Shown here: positions 15,885-23,626 of the stretch, in pieces | Layout of the letters: the number at the start of each line of letters is the position of its first letter | How positions within the stretch are numbered: position 1 is the first letter of the stretch | Source: an uncultured Clostridia bacterium | Lineage (GTDB): Bacteria > Bacillota > Clostridia > Peptostreptococcales > Anaerovoracaceae | Assembly (NCBI GenBank): GCA_938034165.1 | Contig: CALHKP010000051.1 | Coordinates: forward strand, 1 to 29,407 | DNA: 29,407 nt | Reading direction: 5' to 3' | Position numbers and translations under genes: made by a program | The notes under the pieces: generated by a model | The model's database searches: none | The model's input: only the letters and a program-made list of their open reading frames with translations | Told to the model about the DNA's origin: nothing

Positions 15885-16718
15885 TTGAAGGAATTATTGA
15901 AGAAAAAAATTATTGACCACTATGACGACTATTCTACAACAGAATTGAAAGTGGCGAAGTATGTTGTTGATCACTATGATGATATATGGACTTATTCCAG
16001 TGGCGAGCTGGCTAAGGCCGTAGGTGTCAGCGACGCGACAGTTGTAAGATTTGCAAAATCACTCGGATACAAAGGTTTTCTGCAGCTTAGAGGTGAACTG
16101 AAATCAGAAGGAAGCACATGCAGAAGCCCTTACTATATAGCAAAATCCATGTCTGAGACTCTGGATGACAAGGTGCTGTCTGATTATGCATCGTCTCTTG
16201 AGATGGATATGAAGGCAATGTTTGCAAACCTGGATATGGATCAGCTGACAACTCTTGCAAAGGATATCCTTGAGGCTGATACGGTGTATCTGTTTGGTGT
16301 GGGATCTGAGCGAGCTGTATGTGAATATCTGGCAAGTTATTTTCCTCTTATCGGAGTCAAGGTATGCACAGTTGAAAGTGAAGGCCTTGCAATGAGAGAA
16401 GCCTTTATAAGTTTGACAGAAAGAGACCTAGTGATTATGTCATCCTTTCCTTCCATACAGGCAGACGAGTTCTGGCTCGTAAAATATATAAAAGAAACAG
16501 GAGCCAAGCTATTCCTTATGACTGATTCTGAACTTACAGCCAAGGGTCTTGATGCAGATAACTTCGTTCTGACAGGAAGTAATGCAAATGTATTTTTCAG
16601 TTCAACTGTACTGACATTGTGTTTTTGCGACATACTGCTTCTCAAAATCAGAGAAATCGGCAGGAAAAGGGCAGATGCCTATCTATATAAATACGAAGTA
16701 ATAAGAGGTGCGGAATAA
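15885..16718 (+). CDS. MurR/RpiR family transcriptional regulator (HTH plus SIS domain)
   Basis: This regulator of about 277 residues has an N-terminal RpiR helix-turn-helix (TYSSGELAKAVGVSDATVVR, then FAKSLGYKGFLQLR) and a C-terminal SIS domain, VYLFGVGSERAVCEYLASYF onward, which in this family binds phosphosugars or related ligands. I favour the TTG at 15885 as start because GAGGT stands 8 bases upstream; a GTG at 15870 overlaps that site and has none of its own. The gene is single, with its own promoter and a downstream hairpin. Its position between the CoA-transferase genes and pyruvate:ferredoxin oxidoreductase suggests control of central carbon or amino-acid fermentation, but no target site could be identified. 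Confidence 0.88.
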   Translation: MKELLKKKIIDHYDDYSTTELKVAKYVVDHYDDIWTYSSGELAKAVGVSDATVVRFAKSLGYKGFLQLRGELKSEGSTCRSPYYIAKSMSETLDDKVLSDYASSLEMDMKAMFANLDMDQLTTLAKDILEADTVYLFGVGSERAVCEYLASYFPLIGVKVCTVESEGLAMREAFISLTERDLVIMSSFPSIQADEFWLVKYIKETGAKLFLMTDSELTAKGLDADNFVLTGSNANVFFSSTVLTLCFCDILLLKIREIGRKRADAYLYKYEVIRGAE

Positions 16719-16750
16719 TATTTTGCATTACTTTGACTGATTGACTACTT

Positions 16751-16788
16751 AAGCGGTTCGCATTGTTGCGGCCGCTTTGCTCGTTTTT
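16751..16788 (+). terminator. Terminator after the RpiR-type gene
   Basis: AAGCGG / CCGCTT stem with a 15-base interior that can itself pair (CGCA...TGCG), followed by TGCTCGTTTTT. The rest of the 308-base spacer up to nifJ is AT-rich and shows only the promoter below. Confidence 0.7.
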
Positions 16789-16924
16789 GCACAATTGTTT
16801 TGTTTGCGCCTGAATCGACAGTATTTTAACGAGGAAATACGGATATTTAAAGCAAAATAATTCAAAGCTTGTCAATGTATTCCAAAAAATACAGCTATAT
16901 TTCTGACAAAATTCTGGCTTTTTA

Positions 16925-16953
16925 TTGACTTTACTGACCGAGAAGAGTAAACT
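16925..16953 (+). promoter_or_regulatory. Sigma-A promoter of nifJ
   Basis: -35 TTGACT at 16925-16930, 17-base spacer, -10 TAAACT at 16948-16953. The leader would be about 65 bases. Confidence 0.5.
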
Positions 16954-17026
16954 AAAGATAAGCGTGTATACAGAACTTTCATTAGTTTATTTTATTCTTT
17001 ATATGCGAGGAAGGAGATTGATTTAG

Positions 17027-20000
17027 ATGAGAAAACTAAAAACTATGGATGGTAACACAGCTGCTGCTCATGTAGCATATGCATTTTCAGAAGTAGCTGC
17101 TATCTATCCAATCACACCATCATCACCAATGGCAGAAAGCATGGATGAATGGGTATCACAGGACAGAATCAACATTTTCGGCGAAAAAGTAAAGATCGTT
17201 GAAATGCAGTCAGAAGGTGGAGCTGCAGGTGCCGTACACGGTGCAATCGCTGCAGGTTCATACACTTCAACATTCACAGCTTCACAGGGATTACTACTTA
17301 TGATTCCTAACATGTACAAACTCGCAGGAGAACAGACTCCAACAGTTTTCCATGTAGCTGCAAGAGCACTTGCTTCACATGCACTTTCAATTTTCGGTGA
17401 CCACTCAGACGTTATGGGTGCTCGTCAGACAGGTTTCGCTATGCTGGCTTCAAACAGCGTACAGCAGACTATGGACCTTGCTGCAGTAGCACACTTATCA
17501 GCAATCAGTGGCAAACTTCCTGTACTTCATTTCTTTGATGGATTCAGAACATCACACGAAAACCAGAAGATTGAAATCTGGGATTACGATGACCTGAAAG
17601 AAATGGTTGACTGGGATGCAGTTAAGGCTTACAGAGCTAGAGCTCTTCACCCTGCACATCCACACAGCATGGGTTCAGCAGAACAGCCTGAAACTTTCTT
17701 CCAGCACAGAGAAGCAAGCAACACTGCTTACAATGAAACTCCAGACATCGTAGCTGCTTACATGGATAAGGTTAATGCTAAGATTGGCACTGACTACAAG
17801 CCATTCAACTACTACGGAGCTCCAGACGCAACTGATATCATCGTAGCAATGGGTTCAGTATGTGATGCAGCTGAAGAATTAATTGATAAACTAATCGCAG
17901 ATGGCAAGAAGGTTGGTATGGTTGAAGTTCACCTATACAGACCATTCTCAGCTAAATATATGCTGAACGTTATGCCAGAAACCGTTAAGAACATCGCAGT
18001 TCTTGACAGAACTAAGGAACCTGGCGGCGTTGGCGAACCATTATTCTTAGACGTATTATCAGCACTTAGAGGAACTCAGTTCGAAGATTGCCTAATCGTT
18101 GGCGGTCGTTACGGTCTTGGTTCAAAAGACGTACAGCCTGGAGATATCCTCGCTGTTTACGAAAACCTCTGGAGTGATGCTCCTAAGAAGGAATTCACAA
18201 TCTCAATCAACGACGATGTTACACATCTGTCACTTACACCATCAGAATATCCTGATACTTGCCCAGAAGGAACAGTATCATGTAAGTTCTGGGGTCTTGG
18301 TGCTGACGGTACTGTTGGTGCTAATAAGAACAGTGTTAAGATCATCGGTGACCACACTGACAAGAAGGTACAGGCATACTTCCAGTATGACTCAAAGAAA
18401 TCAGGCGGCGTAACTATTTCCCACCTGCGTTTCGGAGACAAACCTATCAAGTCAACTTACTATGTAAAACAGGCTAACTTTGTTGCATGTCACAACGAAG
18501 CTTATGTACACCTATACAAGATGGTAGAAGATGTTAAACCGGGCGGAATCTTCCTGCTTAACTGCACATGGAGTGATGAAGAACTCAATACACATCTTCC
18601 TGCAACAATGAAGAGATACATCGCTAAGAACAACATCCAGTTTTACACTTGCGACGCTGTATCAATTGCAAAAGAAATCGGTCTTGGTGCTAGAAGAACT
18701 AACTCAGTACTTCAGGCAGCATTCTTCAAACTTGCTGACATCATTCCTATCGATGAAGCAGCTGAATACATGAAGGACGCTATCAAGAGAACATACGGCA
18801 AGAAGGGCGAAAAGATTGTTAACATGAACATCGCTGCTGTTGACAAGGGAATCGAAATGGTTCACAAAGTAGAATACCCTGCAACATGGGCAGAATGTCC
18901 TGACGATGCTCCAATGGCTAAACTTGTTGGTCGTGACAAGTTCCACACAGATTACATGAACGACATCATGGTTCCATACAGCAGAATGGATGCTGACACA
19001 ATTCCTGTATCAACATTTGTAGAAACAGCTAACGGAGCTCTTCCAGCTGGTACTGCTGCATTCGAAAAGAGAGGAATCGCAACTGACGTTCCTGTTTGGA
19101 CAAAAGACAACTGTATCCAGTGTAACCAGTGTGCATACGTATGTCCACACGCAGTTATCAGACCATTCGCTATGGATGCAGAAGAAGCTAAGGGTGTAGA
19201 CGGAGACTGCATGGAACTTAAGGGCAAGGGATGCGAAGGTAAGTTCTTCACAATTGGTATCTCAGCTCTTGACTGTTCAGGATGCGGAGCTTGTGCTCAG
19301 GTTTGTCCTGCTCCAAACAAAGCTCTTAACATGGTACCTGTTAGCGACGAAGTTGTTAAACCTCTTCAGGCTAAATACGACTACTTATTCGCTAACGTAG
19401 ACGAAAAAGAACTTCCATTCACAGGCGTTAAGGGATCACAGTTCAAACAGCCACTACTTGAGTTCTCAGGAGCTTGCCCTGGATGTGGAGAAACTCCATA
19501 TGCTAAATTAGTTACTCAGCTATTTGGTGACAGAATGTTCATTGCAAATGCAACAGGATGTTCATCAATCTGGGGATGCAGTGCACCAAGCACACCATAC
19601 ACAGTAAACAAAGAAGGAAGAGGTCCAGCTTGGGCTAACTCACTGTTCGAAGACAATGCTGAATTCGGATTTGGTATGGCTATCTCAATGCAGGCACGTA
19701 GAAACGAAATGAAGACAGTAGTTGAAAGACTTGCTGCCACATTAGGTGAAACTGCAACTGCATGGGTTGACGCTATGAACGATGCTGAAGCTGCTGAAAC
19801 AACAGGTAAGGCATTAGTTGCAGCATGCGAAGGAATCGCTGCAGATAACGAAGACGCTCAGTATGTACTTGACAACAAAGAAATGCTGATCAAGCCATCA
19901 ATGTGGATCTTCGGTGGTGACGGATGGGCTTATGACATCGGTTACGGCGGTGTAGACCACGTTCTTGCATCAGGCGAAAACGTAAACGTAATGGTATTCG

Positions 20001-20551
20001 ATACTGAAGTTTACTCAAATACAGGTGGACAGGCATCAAAATCAACTCCAATCGGAGCTGTTGCTAAGTTTGCTGCATCAGGTAAGGCAGTTAAGAAGAA
20101 GGACATGGTACAGATTGCTATGGCATACGGCTATGTATATGTAGCTCAGATTGCTATGGGTGCTGACATGAACCAGGCTCTGAAGGCTATCAAGGAAGCA
20201 GAAGCTTATGATGGGCCATCACTAATCATCGCTTACGCACCATGTATCAACCACGGTGTTAAGGCTGGTATGAACAAGGCTCAGGAAGAAATGAAGCACG
20301 CTGTTGCATCAGGATACTGGAACTTAATCAGATTCAATCCTGATCTTGCAAAAGAAGGAAAGAACCCACTTTCAATCGACAGCAAACCTGCAACAGAAAG
20401 CTACAGAGACTTCATCATGGGTGAAGTAAGATACAACTCACTGACACTGAAGTTCCCAGAAAGAGCTGAAGAACTGTTCACAGAAGCAGAAAAGATGTCT
20501 AAGGAAAGATATGATCACTTCGTAGCTTTAAAAGACAGCTTTGAAAAATAG
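17027..20551 (+). CDS. nifJ: Pyruvate:ferredoxin (flavodoxin) oxidoreductase
   Basis: This 1174-residue homodimer-type PFOR oxidises pyruvate with CoA to acetyl-CoA and CO2 and reduces ferredoxin. Domains in order: N-terminal pyruvate/TPP domain starting KTMDGNTAAAHVAYAFSE with YPITPSSPMAE; domain II; two 4Fe-4S clusters (CIQCNQCAYVC from residue 696 and CSGCGACAQVC from 750); then the second TPP domain with CPGCGETPYAKL, a Cys in ATGCSSIWG, and the GDGWAYDIGYGG Mg-TPP motif near 963. The length is normal for the one-chain enzyme. AAGGAGATTGATTTAG precedes the ATG. Codon bias is extreme, pointing to a very abundant protein. It could supply the acetyl-CoA used by the Kce reaction. Confidence 0.97.
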   Translation: MRKLKTMDGNTAAAHVAYAFSEVAAIYPITPSSPMAESMDEWVSQDRINIFGEKVKIVEMQSEGGAAGAVHGAIAAGSYTSTFTASQGLLLMIPNMYKLAGEQTPTVFHVAARALASHALSIFGDHSDVMGARQTGFAMLASNSVQQTMDLAAVAHLSAISGKLPVLHFFDGFRTSHENQKIEIWDYDDLKEMVDWDAVKAYRARALHPAHPHSMGSAEQPETFFQHREASNTAYNETPDIVAAYMDKVNAKIGTDYKPFNYYGAPDATDIIVAMGSVCDAAEELIDKLIADGKKVGMVEVHLYRPFSAKYMLNVMPETVKNIAVLDRTKEPGGVGEPLFLDVLSALRGTQFEDCLIVGGRYGLGSKDVQPGDILAVYENLWSDAPKKEFTISINDDVTHLSLTPSEYPDTCPEGTVSCKFWGLGADGTVGANKNSVKIIGDHTDKKVQAYFQYDSKKSGGVTISHLRFGDKPIKSTYYVKQANFVACHNEAYVHLYKMVEDVKPGGIFLLNCTWSDEELNTHLPATMKRYIAKNNIQFYTCDAVSIAKEIGLGARRTNSVLQAAFFKLADIIPIDEAAEYMKDAIKRTYGKKGEKIVNMNIAAVDKGIEMVHKVEYPATWAECPDDAPMAKLVGRDKFHTDYMNDIMVPYSRMDADTIPVSTFVETANGALPAGTAAFEKRGIATDVPVWTKDNCIQCNQCAYVCPHAVIRPFAMDAEEAKGVDGDCMELKGKGCEGKFFTIGISALDCSGCGACAQVCPAPNKALNMVPVSDEVVKPLQAKYDYLFANVDEKELPFTGVKGSQFKQPLLEFSGACPGCGETPYAKLVTQLFGDRMFIANATGCSSIWGCSAPSTPYTVNKEGRGPAWANSLFEDNAEFGFGMAISMQARRNEMKTVVERLAATLGETATAWVDAMNDAEAAETTGKALVAACEGIAADNEDAQYVLDNKEMLIKPSMWIFGGDGWAYDIGYGGVDHVLASGENVNVMVFDTEVYSNTGGQASKSTPIGAVAKFAASGKAVKKKDMVQIAMAYGYVYVAQIAMGADMNQALKAIKEAEAYDGPSLIIAYAPCINHGVKAGMNKAQEEMKHAVASGYWNLIRFNPDLAKEGKNPLSIDSKPATESYRDFIMGEVRYNSLTLKFPERAEELFTEAEKMSKERYDHFVALKDSFEK

Positions 20552-20583
20552 TCAATCTTTAACAGACTGATAATCAGAAATTT

Positions 20584-20618
20584 AATCGGCAGCGGCTTTT
20601 CAGTCGCTGCTGATTTTG
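20584..20618 (+). terminator. Terminator after nifJ
   Basis: 11-bp stem AATCGGCAGCG / CGCTGCTGATT with one G-T pair, followed by TTGTT. A possible fprA promoter (TTGTTA 20616-20621, TATCTT 20640-20645) follows directly but is weak. Confidence 0.8.
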
Positions 20619-20675
20619 TTAAAAAAGAAAAATTTGTGGTATCTTATAAGAGGAAATCAAAAGGAGGTAGTAAAA

Positions 20676-21881
20676 ATGCATTGCACAAGAAAAATAAATG
20701 AGGATTTATACTGGATTGGCGGAAACGACAAGCGCCTTGCTTTGTTCGAAAATATTCATCCTATTCCGGAAGGAACCTCATATAATTCATATATCATGTT
20801 AGACGAAAAAACTGTTTTGTTTGATACTGTTGACTGGAGCGTTTCCAGATTGTTTCTGGACAACCTGCAGTACATTCTGGACGGCAGAAGCCTTGATTAT
20901 GTAATTGTTAACCATGTGGAGCCTGACCATTGTGCTTCCCTTAACCTGATTACTGAAAAGTATCCGGAGGTAACAGTTGTATGTTCAAAGAAAGCGGTTT
21001 CTATGCTTGCTCAGTACAATTTCAAGGCTGAGAAAATACAGGAAGTTTCCGAAGGAGATGTGCTGAAAACAGGAAAGCATGAACTTACATTTGTTATGGC
21101 ACCTATGGTTCACTGGCCTGAAGCTATGATGACATTTGACACAACTGATGGAATTTTGTTCTCGGCAGATGCATTCGGTTCATTTGGAACACTGGACGGA
21201 AGAATCTTTTCAGATGAGCTTGACTACCCTTGCATGTTTACGGAATATGCAAGAAGATATTACACAAACATCGTAGGAAAATTCGGACCTCAGGTGCAGA
21301 AAGTCCTAAACAAAGCCGCAGGACTTGACATCAAGTGCATCTGTCCGCTTCATGGTCTTGTATTCAGAAAGCCTGAGGATATCGCATACATCCTGGACAA
21401 ATACACAAAGTGGAGCACTTACGAACCGGAAAAGAAGGGTGTTTTGATTTGCTATGCGTCAATGTACGGAAATACAGAAGAAGCTGCAAACATTCTGGCA
21501 GCTTTGCTTTGTGAAAAGGGATGGACAGAATACGAACTTTGCGATGTATCAAATGTTCACGTATCAAAGCTTATCGCTTCTGCTTTTAAGTACAGCCACA
21601 TGGCTCTGCTTTCGGTTACATACAACAATAAGGTGTTCCCTGTAATGCAGAGCTTCATAGATGATATGCAGGCTCTAAACCTCCAAAATAGGGTTGTAGG
21701 GGTATGTGAGAGTGGCTCATGGGCACCTCAGTCAGGCTCCCTGATGAAAAAGCAGATTGCGGAAATGAAGAATATGACACTGCTAGATGAAAGTGCAACT
21801 CTTCTTTGCGCAGTCAAAGAAGATTCCTACGCACAGGTGGAAGCACTGGCCGACGCACTAGTTGCATCACTGAAAGCTTAA
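20676..21881 (+). CDS. fprA: Flavodiiron protein (FprA-type, O2/NO reductase)
   Basis: This 401-residue A-type flavoprotein reduces oxygen to water, and possibly NO to N2O, protecting the anaerobe. The N-terminal metallo-beta-lactamase domain carries the diiron ligands H80, E82, D84 and H85 (NHVEPDH), H146, D165 and H226. The C-terminal flavodoxin domain begins at about residue 256 with the FMN loop YASMYGNTEEA. I chose ATG 20676 because AAAGGAGG stands 8 bases upstream; the longer reading from 20616 adds 20 residues foreign to the family and starts inside the nifJ terminator region. No rubredoxin domain is fused, so electrons must come from a separate carrier. Confidence 0.95.
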   Translation: MHCTRKINEDLYWIGGNDKRLALFENIHPIPEGTSYNSYIMLDEKTVLFDTVDWSVSRLFLDNLQYILDGRSLDYVIVNHVEPDHCASLNLITEKYPEVTVVCSKKAVSMLAQYNFKAEKIQEVSEGDVLKTGKHELTFVMAPMVHWPEAMMTFDTTDGILFSADAFGSFGTLDGRIFSDELDYPCMFTEYARRYYTNIVGKFGPQVQKVLNKAAGLDIKCICPLHGLVFRKPEDIAYILDKYTKWSTYEPEKKGVLICYASMYGNTEEAANILAALLCEKGWTEYELCDVSNVHVSKLIASAFKYSHMALLSVTYNNKVFPVMQSFIDDMQALNLQNRVVGVCESGSWAPQSGSLMKKQIAEMKNMTLLDESATLLCAVKEDSYAQVEALADALVASLKA

Positions 21882-21941
21882 AAGCGTAGTGACCGCAATA
21901 TGCCGATGGGGGCTTACTTTTAAATTGGGGCACTTAGTGTA

Positions 21942-21970
21942 TTGCATTTGATTTTTTTTAATGTTATAAT
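21942..21970 (+). promoter_or_regulatory. Promoter of the plus-strand cobalamin riboswitch unit
   Basis: TTGCAT at 21942-21947 and a perfect TATAAT at 21965-21970 with a 17-base spacer. The start point would fall around 21977, a few bases before helix P1 of the riboswitch. Confidence 0.65.
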
Positions 21971-21984
21971 TTTTCTATAAACTA

Positions 21985-22177
21985 TTCTTGCGTTTTTCCG
22001 GATGAGCTTATAATCCGGAAACTAAGAGGGAAGCAGGTTAGAATCCTGCACGGTCCCGCCACTGTAATGTGGGAGGCTTTGTTGATAAACCACTGACCGC
22101 ATGTCTTACATGATGAGAGCACGGTTGGGAAGGTGACATAAGCTGATGATCACTGAGTCAGGAGACCTGCGTAAGAA
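21985..22177 (+). ncRNA. Cobalamin riboswitch (plus strand)
   Basis: Conserved core elements are in order: GGGAA then GCAGG..AGAATCCTGC, CGGTCCCGCCACTGTAA (the B12 box), and GAGTCAGGAGACCTGC at the 3' end. P1 can form between TTCTTGCG (21985-21992) and CGTAAGAA (22170-22177). The insert between box and 3' core is long, as in full-size adenosylcobalamin-type aptamers. Ligand class was not resolved beyond that. Confidence 0.95.
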
Positions 22178-22231
22178 ATCTTTCTGTGACGGTGTATCAA
22201 TACAGAGGGAGAGGAAATCACTGTATAAACG

Positions 22232-22260
22232 GGCTGTGATAACAATCGCAGTCTTTTTTT
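22232..22260 (+). terminator. Riboswitch-controlled terminator (expression platform)
   Basis: GGCTGTGAT / ATCGCAGTC stem with AACA loop, then seven T residues. It stands between the aptamer and the ribosome binding site of the next gene. Cobalamin binding would be expected to cause premature termination, so the gene is made when B12 is short. Confidence 0.82.
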
Positions 22261-22301
22261 GTCTGCGAAATAAATTATACTGATTTTTTAGGAGGACTAA
22301 G

Positions 22302-22601
22302 ATGAAGAATGTAAAGTGGTTTAAGGATCCGGACAATATTGTTTATGCAGATTTCAACGAGTTTGCTGATAACTTCGGAAAAGAAATAGGTGTTGAAAAC
22401 CTGAGAGAAAAGATTGAAGCATTTGCAGCAAATCCAACTGATGAAGGCCAGGTTATAACAGGTGTTAAGAGAACATCAATCAAGCTGTTCATCCCTGACA
22501 GAGTTTTCGACGAACATATCGAAATGGGCGAAAACGTATGGGTTTACATGGGTGAAAGCTACGAAGCTTACTGCCTGTATGGACTGAACATCGGAGCGTA
22601 G
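22302..22601 (+). CDS. Unrecognised 99-residue protein under cobalamin riboswitch control
   Basis: I do not recognise this protein. It is small, acidic and soluble, with no signal peptide, membrane segment or metal-binding Cys/His cluster. The first 45 residues look helical (FADNFGKEIGVENLREKIEA), the rest beta-rich (RTSIKLFIPDRVF, ENVWVYMGESYEAYCLYGL). The reading frame is convincing: TTTAGGAGGACTAAG precedes the ATG, codon use is that of the neighbours (GAA, ACA, AGA), and a strong terminator follows. It is apparently the sole gene of the riboswitch transcript. Control by cobalamin implies a role when B12 is scarce: salvage, B12-enzyme protection, or substitution for a B12 function. None of these can be chosen from sequence. 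Confidence 0.85.
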   Translation: MKNVKWFKDPDNIVYADFNEFADNFGKEIGVENLREKIEAFAANPTDEGQVITGVKRTSIKLFIPDRVFDEHIEMGENVWVYMGESYEAYCLYGLNIGA

Positions 22602-22694
22602 TAGCCAGAGAATCAGGTGCCTGGTGACAGAGAATCCTGGGCTTTGATGGCTTTGATGGCGAATCGCAATTAAACGTTTTGAGGTTTATATGAT

Positions 22695-22722
22695 GAGCGG
22701 ACGAAAGTCCGCTCTATTTTTA
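22695..22722 (+). terminator. Terminator after the 99-residue gene
   Basis: Perfect 8-bp stem GAGCGGAC / GTCCGCTC with a GAAA tetraloop, followed by TATTTTTAT. Confidence 0.92.
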
Positions 22723-22726
22723 TACT

Positions 22727-23260
22727 GCGGAGGCTTTCCCGAGGCTCCGCTACCATATTAACTCCAATAGAAAGAGGTCGAACCGCACTCTGGTCATCTA
22801 TGCGTCGACCTCTACCAACCTCGGGCGTCGTCTGGTGATTATCTGACGCCATCCGTCGGCGTATATTAATTTTTAGGAGCTAATCGTCGACACACATCGA
22901 CTCTTAAGCGGTGTTGGTCGATGTGTGTCGAAATTAGAGCGGTGTTGATCGATTACCGTCGACTAGAAACAAGCCAAAAACAGTGCATATTCCAATAGTC
23001 GCAATCTGCGCTGTCTTTTTCAGAGCTTGACTAAGCGCAGATTGCCACATCTTCAAATTGTACGGTAAAATTTGGCTCTTCAATAAGCGTAGATTTAAGT
23101 TTTGCAAAATCACGCTTATTTTCCTCGCCAAATTCTCCTTTCATATGATGGTAAGGATACAAAAATCGGGGATTTTTGTTGAAATTTCAATATTTCTCTC
23201 AGCGCAGATTTTGATTTTGCAAATTCGCGCTTAGTCATGAGCGAAAAATGTAAGCGCGAA
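22727..23260. repeat. Gene-free cluster of successive hairpins
   Basis: No credible gene exists from 22602 to 23626. The first part holds a chain of inverted repeats: GCGGAG/CTCCGC (22727-22750), AGAGGTCGA/TCGACCTCT (22773-22813), GGCGTC/GACGCC (22824-22850), and a 15-bp perfect TCGACACACATCGAC/GTCGATGTGTGTCGA (22887-22931) whose stem can continue with CTAAT/ATTAG. Then come GCAATCTGCGCT/AGCGCAGATTGC (23001-23045), AATAAGCGTAGATTT/AAATCACGCTTATT (23082-23120), AGCGCAGATTT/AAATTCGCGCT (23201-23231) and TTCGCGCTTA/TAAGCGCGAA (23224-23260). A core AGCGYAGATT recurs in several of them. Confidence 0.8.
22948..23048 (+). repeat. Dispersed ~100-bp repeat, copy A
   Basis: This segment reappears at 29308-29407 in the same orientation with about a dozen differences and one indel by eye. 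It starts with a short palindrome (TCGATTACCGTCGA) and ends with the 12-bp stem GCAATCTGCGCT/AGCGCAGATTGC. The similarity is over non-coding DNA; the small minus-strand reading frames across both copies are not conserved in the way genes are. Confidence 0.85.
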
Positions 23261-23278
23261 TTGGCGGTTTTGCGATAT

Positions 23279-23548
23279 GCGCTGAGTTAGGCGCATCTAA
23301 CCCATTCGAAGTGCCAAGTTAGGCGCACCTAACCCGCTTGAAGCGCCGAGTTAGGAGTGGCTAACCTACCTGAAATACTGAGTCAGGAACGCCTAATTGC
23401 TGCAAAAGAGCGAGTTAGGTTTGACTAACCGCCCGGAATGTAAGGTTAGCCGCCTATAAATACCGAGTTAGGTGAGTCCAACCTTTGAGATGCGTAGTTA
23501 GACTCACATAACTACGCCGAATGCTGGGTTAACCGACCCTAAACTGCC
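23279..23548. repeat. Tandem array of a degenerate 32-bp palindromic unit
   Basis: Five units of exactly 32 bp (23279-23406 and 23407-23438) share the pattern GnGCyGAGTTAGG-N4/5-CTAACC-N4-TGAA, and about four shorter degenerate units follow to 23548. Each unit contains a small palindrome GTTAGG/CCTAAC with a 4-6 base loop; the eighth has CGTAGTTA/TAACTACG. The loop and linker bases vary while the palindrome arms are kept. The array lies just beyond the 3' end of the surface-protein gene. Confidence 0.85.
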
Positions 23549-23562
23549 TTGCGGCAAAGCAA

Positions 23563-23604
23563 AAGCATGCCTAACTGCTCCGAAACAGGGCAGAAGGCAT
23601 GCTT
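23563..23604 (-). terminator. Probable terminator of the surface-protein gene
   Basis: Perfect 10-bp outer stem AAGCATGCCT / AGGCATGCTT with an inner CTGCTC/GGGCAG helix, placed 23 bases beyond the minus-strand stop. The minus strand continues TTTGCTTTG, a weak U tract, so termination efficiency is uncertain. Confidence 0.65.
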
Positions 23605-23626
23605 GCTAACCTAAGGTTAATTAATT

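Noticed and set aside
21926..21946. GGGGCACTTAGTGTATTGC as a sigma-54 promoter before the plus-strand riboswitch
   Set aside because: GG and GC are 13 bases apart instead of 10.
22934..23131. Minus-strand reading frame of 65 codons, and a similar one at 29146-29376
   Set aside because: They share a few residues only because both cross the same dispersed non-coding repeat. Neither has a ribosome binding site, and the frames diverge outside the repeat.
23285..23480. Resemblance of GTTAGG/CTAACC to telomere repeats
   Set aside because: The motif is a palindrome in 32-bp units, not a head-to-tail hexamer run, and the window is clearly internal bacterial chromosome.
23279..23548. CRISPR-like array
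   Set aside because: The total period is 32 bp and the constant part is a short interrupted palindrome; there is no long conserved repeat, no distinct spacers and no cas gene nearby.
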